A DNA stretch of 64,000 bases from Eutrigla gurnardus (Eukaryota > Chordata > Actinopteri > Perciformes > Triglidae), in NCBI GenBank assembly GCA_963514095.1, contig OY741280.1, positions 21,052,554 through 21,116,553 on the forward strand, read 5' to 3'. Both the position numbers and the translations under genes were made by a program. Positions 29,021 to 41,400 of the stretch are shown here, in pieces (the first letter of the stretch is position 1; the number at the start of each line of letters is the position of its first letter). The notes beneath the pieces were generated by a model that saw only the letters and a program-made list of their open reading frames with translations, was not told the origin of the DNA and searched no databases.

Positions 29021-29722
29021 TCATTTGACAGATTTTTCTCCTGTGTGAGTTCTCATGTGATCCTGTAAATGTTGACGCCATCTAAATGATTTTAAACAGA
29101 CTGAGCAGCTGAAAGGTTTCTCACTTGAATGGATTTTAATGTGTTTATTTAAATTTCCGCTCTCTGTAAAAGTTTTGTTACAAACTGAGCAGCTGAAAGG
29201 TCTCTCTCCTGTGTGAGTTCTCTTGTGTGTGTGTAAATGATATCTCATTGCAAATTTTTTCTGACAAACTGAGCAGCTGAAAGGTTTTTCTCCAGTATGA
29301 GTCCTCGTGTGTCTCTTCAGGTCGCCACTTGCAATGAAACCTTTATCACACACTAAGCACCTGAAAGGTTTTTCTCCTGTGTGTATTAACATGTGATTCT
29401 GTAAATTTCCACTCTGTGTAAAACACTTCCTACAAACCGAGCAGCTGAAAGGTCTCTCTCCTGTGTGAGTTCTCATGTGTCTCTTCAGACTTCCACTGAT
29501 TGTAAATGTTTTCCCACACTCAGAGCAGATCAATTGTTTCCCACCAGTTCTACATCTAAATTCACTGTCAGGGATTTCATTTTTCAAAGCCTTTAAACCT
29601 GACCGAGGTTCTCTGGTCTCCTGCCAATCATCATTGTGTTCATGCTCAGGTTCAGAAGAGTTTCCAATCTTGTCATAAGTATCTGATCCACCACAGTACT
29701 CTTCATCATATTCCTTTTTCAT
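29021..29722 (-). CDS. C2H2 zinc-finger protein, six fingers (ZNF copy 2)
   Basis: A 233-residue frame, sister of ZNF copy 1. It has the same start context, the same acidic linker shortened by about 12 residues, and six C2H2 fingers from about residue 65. Relative to copy 1 exactly one finger (28 residues, the fourth) is missing in frame, so the array stays in register. Expected to be a nuclear DNA-binding protein; no KRAB or other effector domain seen. It lies convergent to class I copy B. The reading frame is intact. Confidence 0.85.
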   Translation of the reverse strand: MKKEYDEEYCGGSDTYDKIGNSSEPEHEHNDDWQETREPRSGLKALKNEIPDSEFRCRTGGKQLICSECGKTFTISGSLKRHMRTHTGERPFSCSVCRKCFTQSGNLQNHMLIHTGEKPFRCLVCDKGFIASGDLKRHTRTHTGEKPFSCSVCQKKFAMRYHLHTHKRTHTGERPFSCSVCNKTFTESGNLNKHIKIHSSEKPFSCSVCLKSFRWRQHLQDHMRTHTGEKSVK

Positions 29723-29900
29723 GTGTTCTTAAACATCCAGACAGGTTAGACTCTGGAGGGTCAGTACTGGTAAAGCTAACAGAGACTTTCTCAACACCAC
29801 GAAGGAACTCTCCGTTTCTCGATGTTTCTACTGACGCCAGGCGCCATTTTGCTAAAAGACAAACATCCGGTTCCGCAGTTACTTGGTCGGTAACCTACAA
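29723..29900 (-). promoter_or_regulatory. ZNF copy 2 5' UTR and likely promoter
   Basis: Homologous to 8437-8620, with GCGCCATTTTG (29841-29851, YY1-like on the minus strand) and CATCCGG (ETS-like) kept. Slightly shorter 5' UTR. Confidence 0.5.
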
Positions 29901-30057
29901 AATAAAAGCACATAAACTTACATTACAAAAATAATATTGAATTTTTCTTGCACTTGCATCTTTCTTACTAGCCATGTTTAGATCATCTGACTAAAGGTTG
30001 GGCGTCCTGCTACATTAAAGTAGGGGGTAATTAGCTCAATTCCCAAACTAAACAAAT

Positions 30058-30059
<2 letters not shown>

Positions 30060-30149
<90 letters not shown>
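30060..30149. repeat. (AC)n microsatellite beside ZNF copy 2
   Basis: About 45 uninterrupted AC units. Confidence 0.97.
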
Positions 30150-30150
<1 letters not shown>

Positions 30151-30169
30151 CATAGAGCATCCTGTTACA

Positions 30170-30333
30170 TCAATAAAAACACACTTGGAACCCTTGTTTG
30201 TTGTCGACAGCCAGACTGAACACAAGCAGAAAGACACTACTGCAGAGTATGTGAGCTTCATTCATACATTTCTGCACATTACATTGCATTAGCCTGCCGA
30301 TGATCACAGCAGAGCTGAGCAGCAGGAGGTTAA
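30170..30333 (+). pseudogene. Orphan upstream segment of a lost class I promoter
   Basis: Matches the far-upstream part of the D promoter (about 36655-36817: TTGTTGTCGACAGCCAGACT, ATTAGCCTGCCGATGA, AGCAGGAGGTTAA). The match stops at the TTAA where the transposon begins; the ISRE, X2, Y box and exon 1 are gone. Confidence 0.8.
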
Positions 30334-31281
30334 AGGGATAGTTCGGAATTTTGGACATAAGTCCTATTTTCCAAGTGAGCCGGTGTGTTCGAGACGTCTG
30401 GAGACGTTTACTGCCCGTAAATAGGCAATCGAACCGGGCCAAACTGTCGGCACTTATACCCCCAATGCTGTCTGAAAAGCCCTCGGAGCTCACTCAAACA
30501 CCGGGCAGCCCACGGCCACGCGAACCCACAATTACGCACTGCGAATCGGACCTCTGCTCCGTCCGTAGACCCGTAAACCCTCGAACGCGTTGCGGGGGAT
30601 TCCCTCCTGGCACCACCAGTCTCCGTTTGTTCGGTTCTCAGCTCCAGCTTTCTCAGTCTCCACAGACGCTCGTTCACGTTCTGCCCTTTGAGCATCCCTC
30701 TTGTGCAATTCTTCCTCTGTATATTCAGGCTCGTACAGGTACGGTTGGGATTTGGGTGGAAAAAAACTCCTCATCCGAGTCTTCAAAAGTTTCAGTATAT
30801 TATCCAAAAGTGTCCATTTCTGTGAGATTGAAGAAACTAGCACTGCAGGCTACTCTGCGTCTGTAGCAATGACAGCAGGTAAACAAACTATTATAGAACC
30901 GGTAACTTATAAGTGCTAGGTGATATCACTCCGCCGCTGCCATAGCCTACTAGGAAGTATGACACGCTGCTGCTGCTGCTGCTGCTGAGACATACATCCT
31001 TAAAAATGCAAGGTTGGTTTTATTTCAAACATTCTATCAACACAGATATGTACATCGATAGTCTGCCGTTACAATGGATTTGCCTCGGGTGCACTGTGGA
31101 GTCGGTATAAGTGTTTTTAATGCCATGCTAACTAGAACCATTGACTTGCGCTAGCCATAGCATAAGCGAACTCGGCAACTAGAAGAACTGAATGAAATGT
31201 CTTGAAAACGTCTCCAGACGTCTCGAACACACCGGCTCACTTGGAAAATAGGTCTTATGTCCAAAATTCCGAACTATCCCG
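30334..31281. mobile_element. TTAA-flanked DNA transposon with ~80-bp TIRs at the copy C deletion junction
   Basis: The ends AGGGATAGTTCGGAATTTTG and CAAAATTCCGAACTATCCC lie between TTAA at 30330-30333 and TTAA at 31282-31285. The TIRs extend to the TCGAGACGTCTGGAGACGTT region, about 80 bp each. TTAA flanks suggest a piggyBac-like or other TTAA-targeting element. No intact transposase frame. Left flank is class I promoter, right flank is class I intron 3. Confidence 0.8.
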
Positions 31282-31344
31282 TTAATACACAGGAGATCAT
31301 AATAATAAGGATGAAGAACCTCTAACCCGTCTCTCTCTCCTCAG

Positions 31345-33337
31345 ACCTTCCCTCAGTGTCCTTCCTCCAGAAGACTCCCTCCTCTCCAATCAGCTGCCAC
31401 GCTACAGGTTTCTACCCTCAAAGAGCCGTACTGTTCTGGAGGAGAGATGGAGAGGATCTCCATGAGGACGTGGACCTCGGAGAGATCCTCCCCAACCACG
31501 ATGGAACCTTCCAGATGAGTGCCGACCTGAAACTCTCAGTGGCAGCTGAAGACCGGAGCAGGTACGAGTGTGTGTTTAAGCTCTCTGGTGTGAAGGACAT
31601 CGTCAACACACTGGACGTCATCAGGAGCAACAAAGGTGAGACTGAGACCAGAAGTGATGAGAAACATTATTAGAAACATAATAATCAAACCACAGTTCAG
31701 AGGTCGTAGGTGCCGTATTGAATGAACTACTGGTCAGTTTTAGAGGATGAGTAGAATGATTTAATAACTGGATGAATGTATGTATCTGTCAGGAGATCAG
31801 TCAGGATCACATTTTCAAAAGGACCAACAAACACACTGAATACAGGATTGTGGTCCGGTTGACAAATGGAGGTTCTTCTCCTGGAACCTGCTTCATCTGT
31901 TCAGGTTGTGACTATTTCCTCTTGTTTTGTGCTCAACAGAGAAGCCCACTGACATGACCACCGTCATCATCGTCATCGCTGCAGTCGTACTTCTTGCTCT
32001 CGTCCTCGCTGGGATTGGATTCGTGGTTCACAAAAAGAGGAACTGTAAGACCCAAACGGAGACGTTGTCTCATCTCTTCTTGATTTCAGGCTTTGAGTTG
32101 GTGACTTTATCCAGCAAACTTCAACAACAAGCGCTATAAGGTCACGACTAGAAGACACAAACTCATATTCAAGTTCAACATTCATTATATTTTTATTGTC
32201 AGATTCAGATTTCATCACATTTGCTCCTATTTTTCATGTATTTTGTTTAATCCCAGTTTTTCTTTCAGACAAATGCCCGCATACTTGTTAGTACATCTTG
32301 TTTTATTATATTTAACATTTTTGTTGCGTTGATTTCCAAAAGTGGCTTTCACTGAGTGCTAAACTTGGTCAAGGTTTAATTCCTGCTGAAAACAAAATGT
32401 GAAGCGACCAGCAGCATGGGGTGTAAGGCTCAGAGAAACAGCGCCCTCTGCTGCTGCTGCTGTAGTCACCATGTCGTCTGGTCTGTCATGTACTTAACAA
32501 AGTCTGCGTTCATGCTGATGAGTGTTCAAGTTGTTACTAGATAAGAGTTGGTGCTGTGTGTCGGTTCAATGCAGCAAAGTCATTGGAAACAGTTTAAACT
32601 TTATTTCTAAACAATGTAGATATAGTTGAGAGAGTCATCTTTTATTTTTAATTCCAGATTACCTCATCTAAATAAACAGAGGTTGTTGTAGATTGTATTT
32701 AAAATGTTATACTTTGACTAGATCCTCATACCGACTGTGGTTTACACTGTTTACAAAGTTTGAATTCCCGATTCAAACTTTAAATAATAATAACATTTAA
32801 AAATAATAATCACTTGAAAAGCAGTCGCTCCCTGTATTTTAAATTTCATTACAATTGCATGGAAGGATGAATGAATGAAATGTTGCGGTGAAGGAGGATT
32901 CTCTTATTTGTGTACTTTATTGCTTACAAATGATGTTGTTCAACTACAATATTAATATATTGTATGGTGAAAAGGTAAAGTAGAAAATAATAAGAATGAA
33001 ATGAATACAAAATAAAAGGTAGGCTAGTATGATGCTGCAGATATACTGTGAATGTGTATATATATATATGTGAGTAGTAACACTATAGACTAGAGAATGT
33101 CATGACAGTCACCCAGGATTGGCCTTGTGTTGATTTATTTTGTTTTGTTTTTTAGATGAGAATACCCCATCTGAGACTTCAACTACAGAATCGTTGAATA
33201 TCCAATCAGGTCCATATCCATCTGTTTGTCCGTACAAAACGCTTCTTTATCTGATTTTGTCCTTTACTTGACTATTGTTTTGTATTTTGGTCTCTTCAGA
33301 CTCGGAGAGTTCAAGCAGCAACACACCGTTGAATTAA
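31345..33337 (+). pseudogene. MHC class I copy C, truncated: alpha-3, TM and cytoplasmic exons only
   Basis: Remaining exons: alpha-3 31345-31635 (one codon shorter than the others), TM 31940-32044, cytoplasmic 33156-33209 and 33300-33337 ending in TAA. All are open and in phase. Promoter, leader, alpha-1 and alpha-2 are absent; the sequence jumps from class I upstream DNA to intron 3 across the TTAA element. The tail exons encode a Ser/Thr-rich tail ending SSSSNTPLN. Without peptide-binding domains or leader it cannot make a class I chain. Close sister of the 3' half of copy D. Confidence 0.88.
32045..33155 (+). other. Copy C intron before the first cytoplasmic exon
   Basis: Non-coding, A/T-rich, homologous to 41362-42170 in copy D. 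No element recognised. Confidence 0.7.
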
Positions 33338-34619
33338 AGGTAACTAATGTGTGACGTCTGTACTATCCCAGTGGTTTCACACCTTCCATTCCTGATACCT
33401 TATTGCCATATTATTACGTTTTGCACTGTATTTGACAGATGTGAGTGACTGCAGGAAGAGGAGGGTGAACTTCAGTCCATAACTTCAGACTCTGTTATGT
33501 ACAAAGTTTGACACAATCTAAAATCTAATATAAACAAAAGAGCCGGATCACCGACAAAACCGGTTTAATGTCCCCTAAATTCATGTGGCCAAAACATTAA
33601 CGTTGCCAAACGCAACAAGGCTTTAAAAGGAGCAATAATCAATATTTGCGAATTAAAAATGTATCAAATGACGATGCGTAATTGAAAAGTGACTCGTCCG
33701 AGGATAATTGATGCTGTCAGTGATGTCATCGAAGATGCTCATTGATTGGAATACGACATTTCAAAATTAGGTTGGTATATATTTTACAAGTACGATTTGG
33801 ATTTTTGCTTTTTGTTTTAGTTTACAAATATAATTTTGAAGTTTGTGTGTTCATCACTAAATAATACAGCATAGCTGAACTTTAATACTTTTAAATGCTT
33901 TTTAATGCTGTCAGGCTTTTCACAAATGTAAATTCACATGTCGACACACATCCATGAACGTGCATTCACATTTTCATATCTACACTCGTAGCATCCGGCA
34001 GTTTGATGATAACGAGAGATAACAGATATTAGAGTTTTTCTCTCCGTTGTTGGATCAGTGTTGCTGACCCCGACACACACACACACAAACACACACACAT
34101 TATATACTTCAGAGTTTATTTTCCACTTGTGTGAGTAGTTTGTATATTTCTTGAAAACGTAAGATTGTTTTTACGATGATTGACTTCCTAGAGGTTTTTC
34201 TTCGTGTATCTGGAATATGATGATGTGTCAAACAGCCTGTTTTCTCCAAACGGCGAATGATGATGCAACAATTCGTCGTCCCGTCGCTGCAATAAGAACG
34301 CCTTTCTAGCTTCTTGTTAGTCGTTCGTACACCACGGCGTCTGCACTGCAACGTAAACGCATCTGCATGAAGAAGCAGCGTCGTGAACAAGTGAGGACTT
34401 TTAGAACGTGAGTCTGCCGGTGGAGGGTCAAACAAACACACGACTTGCACCAAGGAGACCGGTGTCCCAGACCCGTGTCCCGGAGTGTTGCTGCTTTCTT
34501 TTAAAAGATCTGAGTTTCCACACATTTCCTGTTAACTTGTTTCCGTACATATGCGGCGTAGATTACGTACTGATTTGAAGCCCGACCGTGAAGTTTCCTT
34601 AAATCTAACTTAGTTGTGC
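33338..34619. other. Copy C 3' flank, homologous to the copy D flank
   Basis: Aligns with about 42340-43629. A minus-strand open frame (34109-34525, 138 codons; 114 codons at 43123-43467) is present in both but has no recognisable domain, and the two regions are conserved equally outside it. Likely 3' UTR or intergenic DNA. Confidence 0.55.
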
Positions 34620-34936
34620 GACTGCTTCGCTGTGGCTGAACGACGTGGGAAAAGCCTAAAATGCTTAACGACAGCACGTGGAAATGTGCCGTTTATTATA
34701 TGTCTCATGACATCCAACACTCCACTTTCATCCCCACTTTCTAATCTCACTGGAAAACATATCTATTTAGACAAGCCTCCTCCATTTAATTCAGTTGCTC
34801 CTTGTACACTGATTTATTAGGGTTTGCTCGCTGTGATGAATGTCTGATTGATGCTCTCATTGTTTTTATTTGACTTTGTATGGTGACCTTGAGTGTTTAG
34901 AAAGGCGCCCATAAAGGAAATAAATTATTATTATTT
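34620..34936 (+). mobile_element. LINE/SINE 3' tail ending in (ATT)n
   Basis: GTATGGTGACCTTGAGTGTT, AAAGGCGCCCATAAAGGAAA and a TTATTATTATT end are typical of the 3' tail of fish non-LTR elements. A sister copy is at 43630-43950. Confidence 0.6.
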
Positions 34937-35514
34937 GTTCACATGAGATCAGGTTGTTTCATCTCTTTTGATGTGTTTTTGAAATATATTTATATTTTTT
35001 ATATATTTATATTTATGATCGGGGGTCCTTAAAGGCTTCTGGGCTGTTTGGAGCTTCTCAGCACACTGATGGTGAAAATGAAATGAGATGTTTCTGAAAG
35101 TATGTCCTCCTGGTGTTTTGGGACAGCGGACGTCTGCTCTCTTAGTTTGGTAGAAACTGAGCAGCGATGCTCAGAATCACTTCTGGTGTTGCATCAAGTA
35201 GATGATTGTACAACTAAGTTGCTCAATTTAATTGCTTTTCTACTTTATTTTTTTTTTGTCAATAAATTGTCCGATATTCCAAAATGCTGTGTCTTTTTGT
35301 GATTCCATATATGCTTACAGATCTTGTGATCTTCAGTCCATTGATATGAAGGATATTGATTTTTGACATCTTTATGCTAACTGAAGCAACAGGAAGTAAA
35401 GAAGGACAACACAAGACAGAAGGACTACAAAATAAAACAGGAAACCAACAACAACAAGAGACAGAAACTACAAAACAACAGGGGAAACAAACAAAACCCA
35501 AGATCATCACATTC
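34937..35514. other. Intergenic sequence, nothing recognised
   Basis: Homologous to 43951-44530. Contains an A/C-rich stretch (35390-35500) just before the cluster repeat. No gene supported. Confidence 0.5.
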
Positions 35515-36040
35515 ATTCACTTTAAATGTTGCCCTCACAAGGAATTGTGGGTCGGTGTAATCTCCTTTCCTTTCGTAAAGGAAGATCTGTTGCATCCTAT
35601 GCTAAAGGAGATCTGAAAGGAAGCATTGCAGCTCCCTTCCTTCAAATTTAGAGAATTAATTTTTATCATGGCGGCCACTTGTTTACTTCTGGGTCACTTC
35701 TTCAGTTGACACCTTCCTAAGCAAAAAAACAAGAGTCCCAAAAACAGGCAGGCAAAAACCCACATAAAGGAACACGACAGCAGGGATAACAGGCCGGACC
35801 AAAAGGAACATACTAGACCAAATACACAGAAGGAACTGACAAGGAAACAGGGAACACTGGCTGTGTCCGAAATCACTCCCTACTCCCTATAGTGCACTAT
35901 ATAGGGAGTAGGGAGTGATTTCGGACACAGCCTTGACTATATACACCAGGACTGATTAGGAACGGGGCCCAGGTGGGAAAACATGAGGGCTGGCTGACAA
36001 GACAATCAGACACAGCTGATATTCGAATATTAGAAATAGC
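35515..36040. repeat. Cluster repeat behind copy C, with a 74-bp palindromic MITE
   Basis: Same repeat as at 5731, 26665 and 44530. It is interrupted at 35859-35932 by a near-perfect palindrome starting GGCTGTGTCCGAAATCACTC; its arms meet at AGTGCACT. That sequence is absent from the D block at the matching point. Confidence 0.75.
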
Positions 36041-36110
36041 AGGATTGCCAACTCTCACGCTCCTGGCGTGACACTCACGCTTCCACTATCAATCTCACGC
36101 TGTCACGCTA
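36041..36110. mobile_element. 70-bp insertion flanked by AAATAGC
   Basis: The segment from AGGATTGCCAACTCTCACGC to TGTCACGCTA is bounded by AAATAGC at 36034-36040 and 36111-36117. The empty site TAGAAATAGCTTGTCG is present in blocks A, B and D. It is rich in CTCACGC. Probably a miniature DNA transposon. Confidence 0.6.
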
Positions 36111-36497
36111 AAATAGCTTGTTGTTCCTTGGATCTCCAAAAGTAGAGCCGATGCCAAAGCTTTCAGCCAACAAACTCCTCTTCTGTGGTAGGCTACCATC
36201 TTGCCTATAAATGAAATGGAATTGAATGTAACAAGAGATGACTTAGTGATTGTTTTCCAACATTTATTTGATCCTGCAAATGAAAATCTAACTGAATGAA
36301 TTGCCTTTGTGACCAGCTTATAACTGGTCACAAACTCCGTCATACTCTGTTTGTTCTCCATCAAACTCCCACTAGCGCCGCGATGCTAACTTGCGAGCCG
36401 TCTCCAGCTAGCATGCTAAGCTAACTAGCTTAGCTTCGTATGCTAACGGGAAGAGATGAGAGATCAGAGCTAAAACATTCAGACAAATAAATATGAA

Positions 36498-36660
36498 AAG
36501 CCCATCCAGACAGGTTTATCCAGACATACAGAGACTCTGGAGGGTCAGTACTGGTGAAGCTAACAGACACCTTCTCAACACCACGAAGGAACTCTCCGTT
36601 TCTCGATGTTTCTACTGACGCCAGGTGCCATTTTGCTAAAAGACAAACATCAATTAAGAC
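36498..36660 (-). pseudogene. Zinc-finger gene 5' remnant (promoter/5' UTR only)
   Basis: Homologous to 8437-8600, from the 5' UTR (CAGACATACAGAGACTCTGG) to the YY1-like site, which here reads GTGCCATTTTG. The coding part that should lie to the left is missing: the sequence goes straight into unrelated DNA. So the unit between copies C and D lost its zinc-finger gene. Confidence 0.7.
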
Positions 36661-36750
36661 ACATTTGGAGCTCTTGTTTGTTGTCGACAGCCAGACTGAA
36701 CACAAGCAGACTAAGACACTACTGCAGAGTATGTGAGCATCATTCAAACA

Positions 36751-37096
36751 TTTCTGCACATTACATTGCATTAGCCTGCCGATGACCCCAGCAGAGCTGA
36801 TCAGCAGGAGGTTAAATGCTCCTTTCAGGTGCGGACAGCGTTGAGAAACCAGAATAAAGGGTCTCCAGCGTCCTCTCACGCAGGCTGAAATAACATCGCT
36901 CCACTTTCACTTTCGTTATTAACCTCAGTGGCTCAGTCTTACCCGTCTATTAGTGACGTCGGTGCTCAGCTAAAATCCCCATTGGCTCAGACGGAGGGTG
37001 AAGTCAGCGCACCACTACTGCCAGGACCGTTATCACTTTGCCTCCACAATAATAACAAGTGAAGAGTTGAAGACAGCTTGAGAAGGACAGGTGACG
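36751..37096 (+). promoter_or_regulatory. MHC class I copy D promoter with consensus ISRE, X2 and Y boxes
   Basis: TTTCACTTTC at 36905-36914 is a perfect TTTCNNTTTC ISRE. TGACGTC at 36954-36960 is the X2/CRE core, and ATTGG at 36981-36985 an inverted CCAAT. Same order as in copy B. Interferon and NLRC5 responsiveness is inferred from these motifs. No SINE insertion upstream, unlike B and E. Confidence 0.78.
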
Positions 37097-38376
37097 ATGG
37101 AGACGTGGACTGTGCTTCTTCTCCTGGCCGTCGGCCTCCACAGCGCGGCCGCAGGTGAGTCCACACTTTAGTTGTTGGCTTTTAAGTTGCTCGCTTGTAA
37201 CAGAAGAACTGCGTCATGTCTTTAAGCCCTGTTTATATGAGCCGACGCTTCTTTCGGTCGTCTTTGGTGTTCAGCTGCAGGACTTCCTCCAAGTTCGGGA
37301 TGAAATGTGTCTCCACACTGAAACACTCGTCTGTTTGAATGTAGTACGTCACTACTGAGTTGGTTTGGTCAGATCTGAAGCTGTTTAGTAGAACGTCACT
37401 CACAAATCATCCGTATTAGCACATATTATCATATTACATATATATCATATCAGTGTGTATAAATATTGTGTGATAAGTAAGAAGAATTCCAGGTGAAGAA
37501 ATGACAAAGTTTGAGGTAATTCATGAGCAGCGTCTCCATTACATAGTTTGTCCTCCAGAGGGAGCTATTTCATGTTTAAACAACAGCAGCTAATGAATCT
37601 GTATGAAGTCTGTTCATGTTATCTGTTTATATTAAAAATGCTATCGGCTGATGTAGAACAAATATTAATATATCAGAATATTCTGGAATATAAAGCTGAG
37701 AGGATTTGGTTTCACACAACATGTTGTTTAACAACGATGTTGAGATTTAACTTCAGTTTACAGAAATCAAGATTTATGAAAGTGAGGGACAAACGGTCAG
37801 ATTTGGTTTCTTGGTTCTTTCTGTATTTAAAAAATAACTTTTATACTCAAACATCTGAAATCCACAAACACTCTGACGACAACATCAAACAAAATAAAAC
37901 CTATTAGTTGAATATGAAAAATAACAAACAGCAATAGAAGAGAGAGAGAAGTAGTTCTTTTGGATTGTGTGTGCAGGAAAACAACATTGTTCAGTGATTT
38001 GTTGAAGATAAAAACTTGAGATCATGATGTTCATCTTGTGTTGCAGAGATTCACTCTCTGAAGTATTTCAACACGGCGTCCTCTGGAGTCCCAAACTTCC
38101 CAGAGTTTGTGGCTGTTGCGTTGGTTGATGACGTTCAGATAATTCACTATGACAGCAACACCATGAGAATGGAACCCAAACAGGACTGGATGAACAGAAT
38201 CAAAGAAGATGATCCTCAGTACTGGCAGACTCGCACTGAGAGCTGTAAGGTTGTTCAGCAGGTCGAAAAAAACAAAACTGAAGTTACAAAGCAGCACTTC
38301 AACCAAAGTGGAGGTTTGTTTATGTTTCACTTCATTCTGACAACATTTGGTTTATACTTTCATCCAGTATTTTAAT

Positions 38377-38458
<82 letters not shown>

Positions 38459-41400
38459 CCACTAGTTAATCAGCAGAACATTGATTATCAGTCTTTTATT
38501 TAATAAATCAGAAAACATGTTCTAGTTCCAGTTTCTCTAATTAGATAATTTTCTGCATTTCTGTGTTTTATATAATTTTGTATTAACTCCTGTTCAGTGT
38601 TGTTCAGACAAAAGATTTGAAGATTCAACCTCAGTTCTGATTCTGGTCCACCTCAGCTCTGATGGGGCCTCAGTCCTGCTCACACTGTAGTTCATTAAAG
38701 TTAATGCTTTCTCCTTCATTGACGTGATGTTTAGTGTCACTTCCACACAGAAATAATTCTGAGCTTTTTAATTCTTTAATTCTCTATAAAATATCTATTT
38801 TACAAGGTTACATTAGAACACATCATGATAATGTTTAATATGGCCCAGTGCTCTTTGTTACTGAATAATGATGATCGTGATGTAACGCAATGCGATCTCC
38901 TTGAACGTGATTAGCTGTTAGCTCTGTTATTTAGCCAATTAGGTAACCGGTGTCTCCTGATGATTTTAATTTGTATTTGCTGTTTACAAGATGGATCAGC
39001 AACTAGAAAGAGTTGAAGCCACTATTCAGATTTCATATTTTTACTGAATGAATCGGTGGCTTATATGACTGTGTCCCAAACAGAAAGTCTAGAGCAGAGA
39101 TCTTGAACAGGGGGTCCGGGACCCCTAGGAGGTCCACAGTATGACTGCAGAGGGTCCCCAAAATTATTTGATCCCAAATAAATCCCCAAAGATATGTCAA
39201 CAAATACACCTTAACATGAATACAACCTATATTGAGCACATACAAATCTTCTTTGTTTAATATTATGGGGGCCCTCTACCGGGTCACTATAAGTCTTGGG
39301 GCTACTTGGCCTGAAAACTTTGAAGACCTCTGGTCTAGAGGGGTAAAATACGATGGCAAAGCGAAGCTGGAACACTTTGTGTTCACAATGACCAGGCAAA
39401 GCGAACTGCAACACGGACTTGAAGCGAACCTTACTCAGACCATCTCCCCCTGAGACGTCCACACTGTCCAGGTGATGGTTGGCTTTCATGGAGCCAATAA
39501 CAGCAGCAGGTGTAGCTCCTCTGTTGTCTGTCGATCAGTGTGTCTCCATGGAAACGATGTGATATTAACTGATGATCTCACTCTGGTATAATGCTATCTC
39601 CTTCTCTCTCTCTCTCTCTCTCTCTCTGTCTCAGGTGTCCACATTCTCCAGAAGATACTTGGCTGTGAATGGGATGATGAGACCAATGAAGGAAATGGTT
39701 TCTTTAAATATGGTTATGATGGAGAAGACTTCATTGCGTTTGACTCGAAGACAAAGAGATGGATCGTTCCAAAACAACAGGCTGTCATCACCAATCACAA
39801 GTGGGATATTAATCAAGCTTGGCTAGAACGGGATAAACACTACATCACCTATCGTTGTCCTGAGTTACTGAAGAAGTATTTGAAGTACGGGAGGAGCTCT
39901 CTGCTGAGAAAAGGTAGAATCCCTGTCACTGCCCTGTTCCTGTCTGTCTCAGTTCCTGTCTCTGTCTTCGTCTCACCCTCTGTCCTACCTTCCTCATCTG
40001 GGCGCCCTCACACCAGGGCCATCTGATCCGTACTGTGCCTCGGCACTGTTACCTGTTGCACATACGTCATCACGTCGTAATACAACACACGTATGGCTTG
40101 ATGTTGTTTTCAGGGAACGCCGTCTCCAAGTCATCACAACAGAGAATGACACAGAGAACATGCCTGAAACTTTACTGACAAGTCACATCCGCACATATTT
40201 CTAGTAAACACGCGATTTCGAGCAGACAGCGCAAGCGTACTGGATTTTGGAAGGAGATACACGGCGGCATTTTTATTAAGTACCAGTCTGGTACAGGCTT
40301 GGAGCAGTGTGAGTGCAAGTCTCATTATCTCTACTGTCTCTCCCTTCTTTTCTCACTTATCTTCACATCACAGTTATTTACATTGAAAACATACAAACAT
40401 AAATCGTGTATGTGTCACTAAGGCATTTCAGATACATCAGACATGATCATTAATACACAGCAGATAATAATAATAATGATAAAGAACCTCTAACCCGTCT
40501 CTCTCTCCTCAGAGCTTCCCTCAGTGTCCTTCCTCCAGAAGACTCCCTCCTCTCCAATCAGCTGCCACGCTACAGGTTTCTACCCTCAAAGAGCCGTACT
40601 GTTCTGGAGGAGAGATGGAGAGGATCTCCATGAGGACGTGGACCTCGGAGAGATCCTCCCCAACCACGATGGAACCTTCCAGATGAGTGCTGACCTGAAA
40701 CTCTCAGTGGCAGCTGAAGACCGGAGCAGGTACGAGTGTGTTTTTCAGCTCTCTGGTGTGAAGAAGGACATCGTCACCACACTGGACGTCATCAGGAGCA
40801 ACAAAGGTGAGACTGAGACCAGAAGTGATGAAGGTGGGAAGCACATGCTGAGAAACATAATCAAACATACAAAATACACGTTTATAAACCGTCTTTTGTT
40901 TCTTTTTATGCTTTGAAAGACGTTTTCTTTTCACCCTGTTTGTAAATTAATATTCGTTTTTAAGCTGTAAATGATAAAAACGTTGTGTATCTGTTTTAAT
41001 GTGCAACCACAGTTCAGAGGTCGTAGGCGCCGTATTGAATGAACTACTGGTCAGTTTTAGAGGATGAGTAGAATGATTTAATAACTGGATGAATGTATGT
41101 ATCTGTCAGGAGATCAGTCAGGATCACGTTTTCAAAAGGACCAACAAACACACTGAATACAGGATTGTGGTCCGGTTGACAAATGGAGGTTCTTCTCCTG
41201 GAACCTGCTTCATCTGTTCAGGTTGTGACTATTTCCTCTTGTTTTGTGCTCAACAGAGAAGCCCACTGACATGACCACCGTCATCATCGTCATCGCTGCA
41301 GTCGTACTTCTTGCTCTCGTCCTCGCTGGGATTGGATTCATGGTTCACAAAAAAAAGAACTGTAAGACCCAAACAGAGACGTTGTCTCATCTCTTCTTGA

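Noticed and set aside
31927..32139. Extended class I TM reading frame in copies C (and 41244-41456 in D)
   Set aside because: It reads through the GTAAGA splice donor; the downstream cytoplasmic exons fit in phase and are a better explanation.
34109..34525. Minus-strand ORF of 138 codons, also at 43123-43467 (114 codons)
   Set aside because: Present twice only because the region is duplicated; start differs, no recognisable domain, and similarity is not higher inside than outside the frame.
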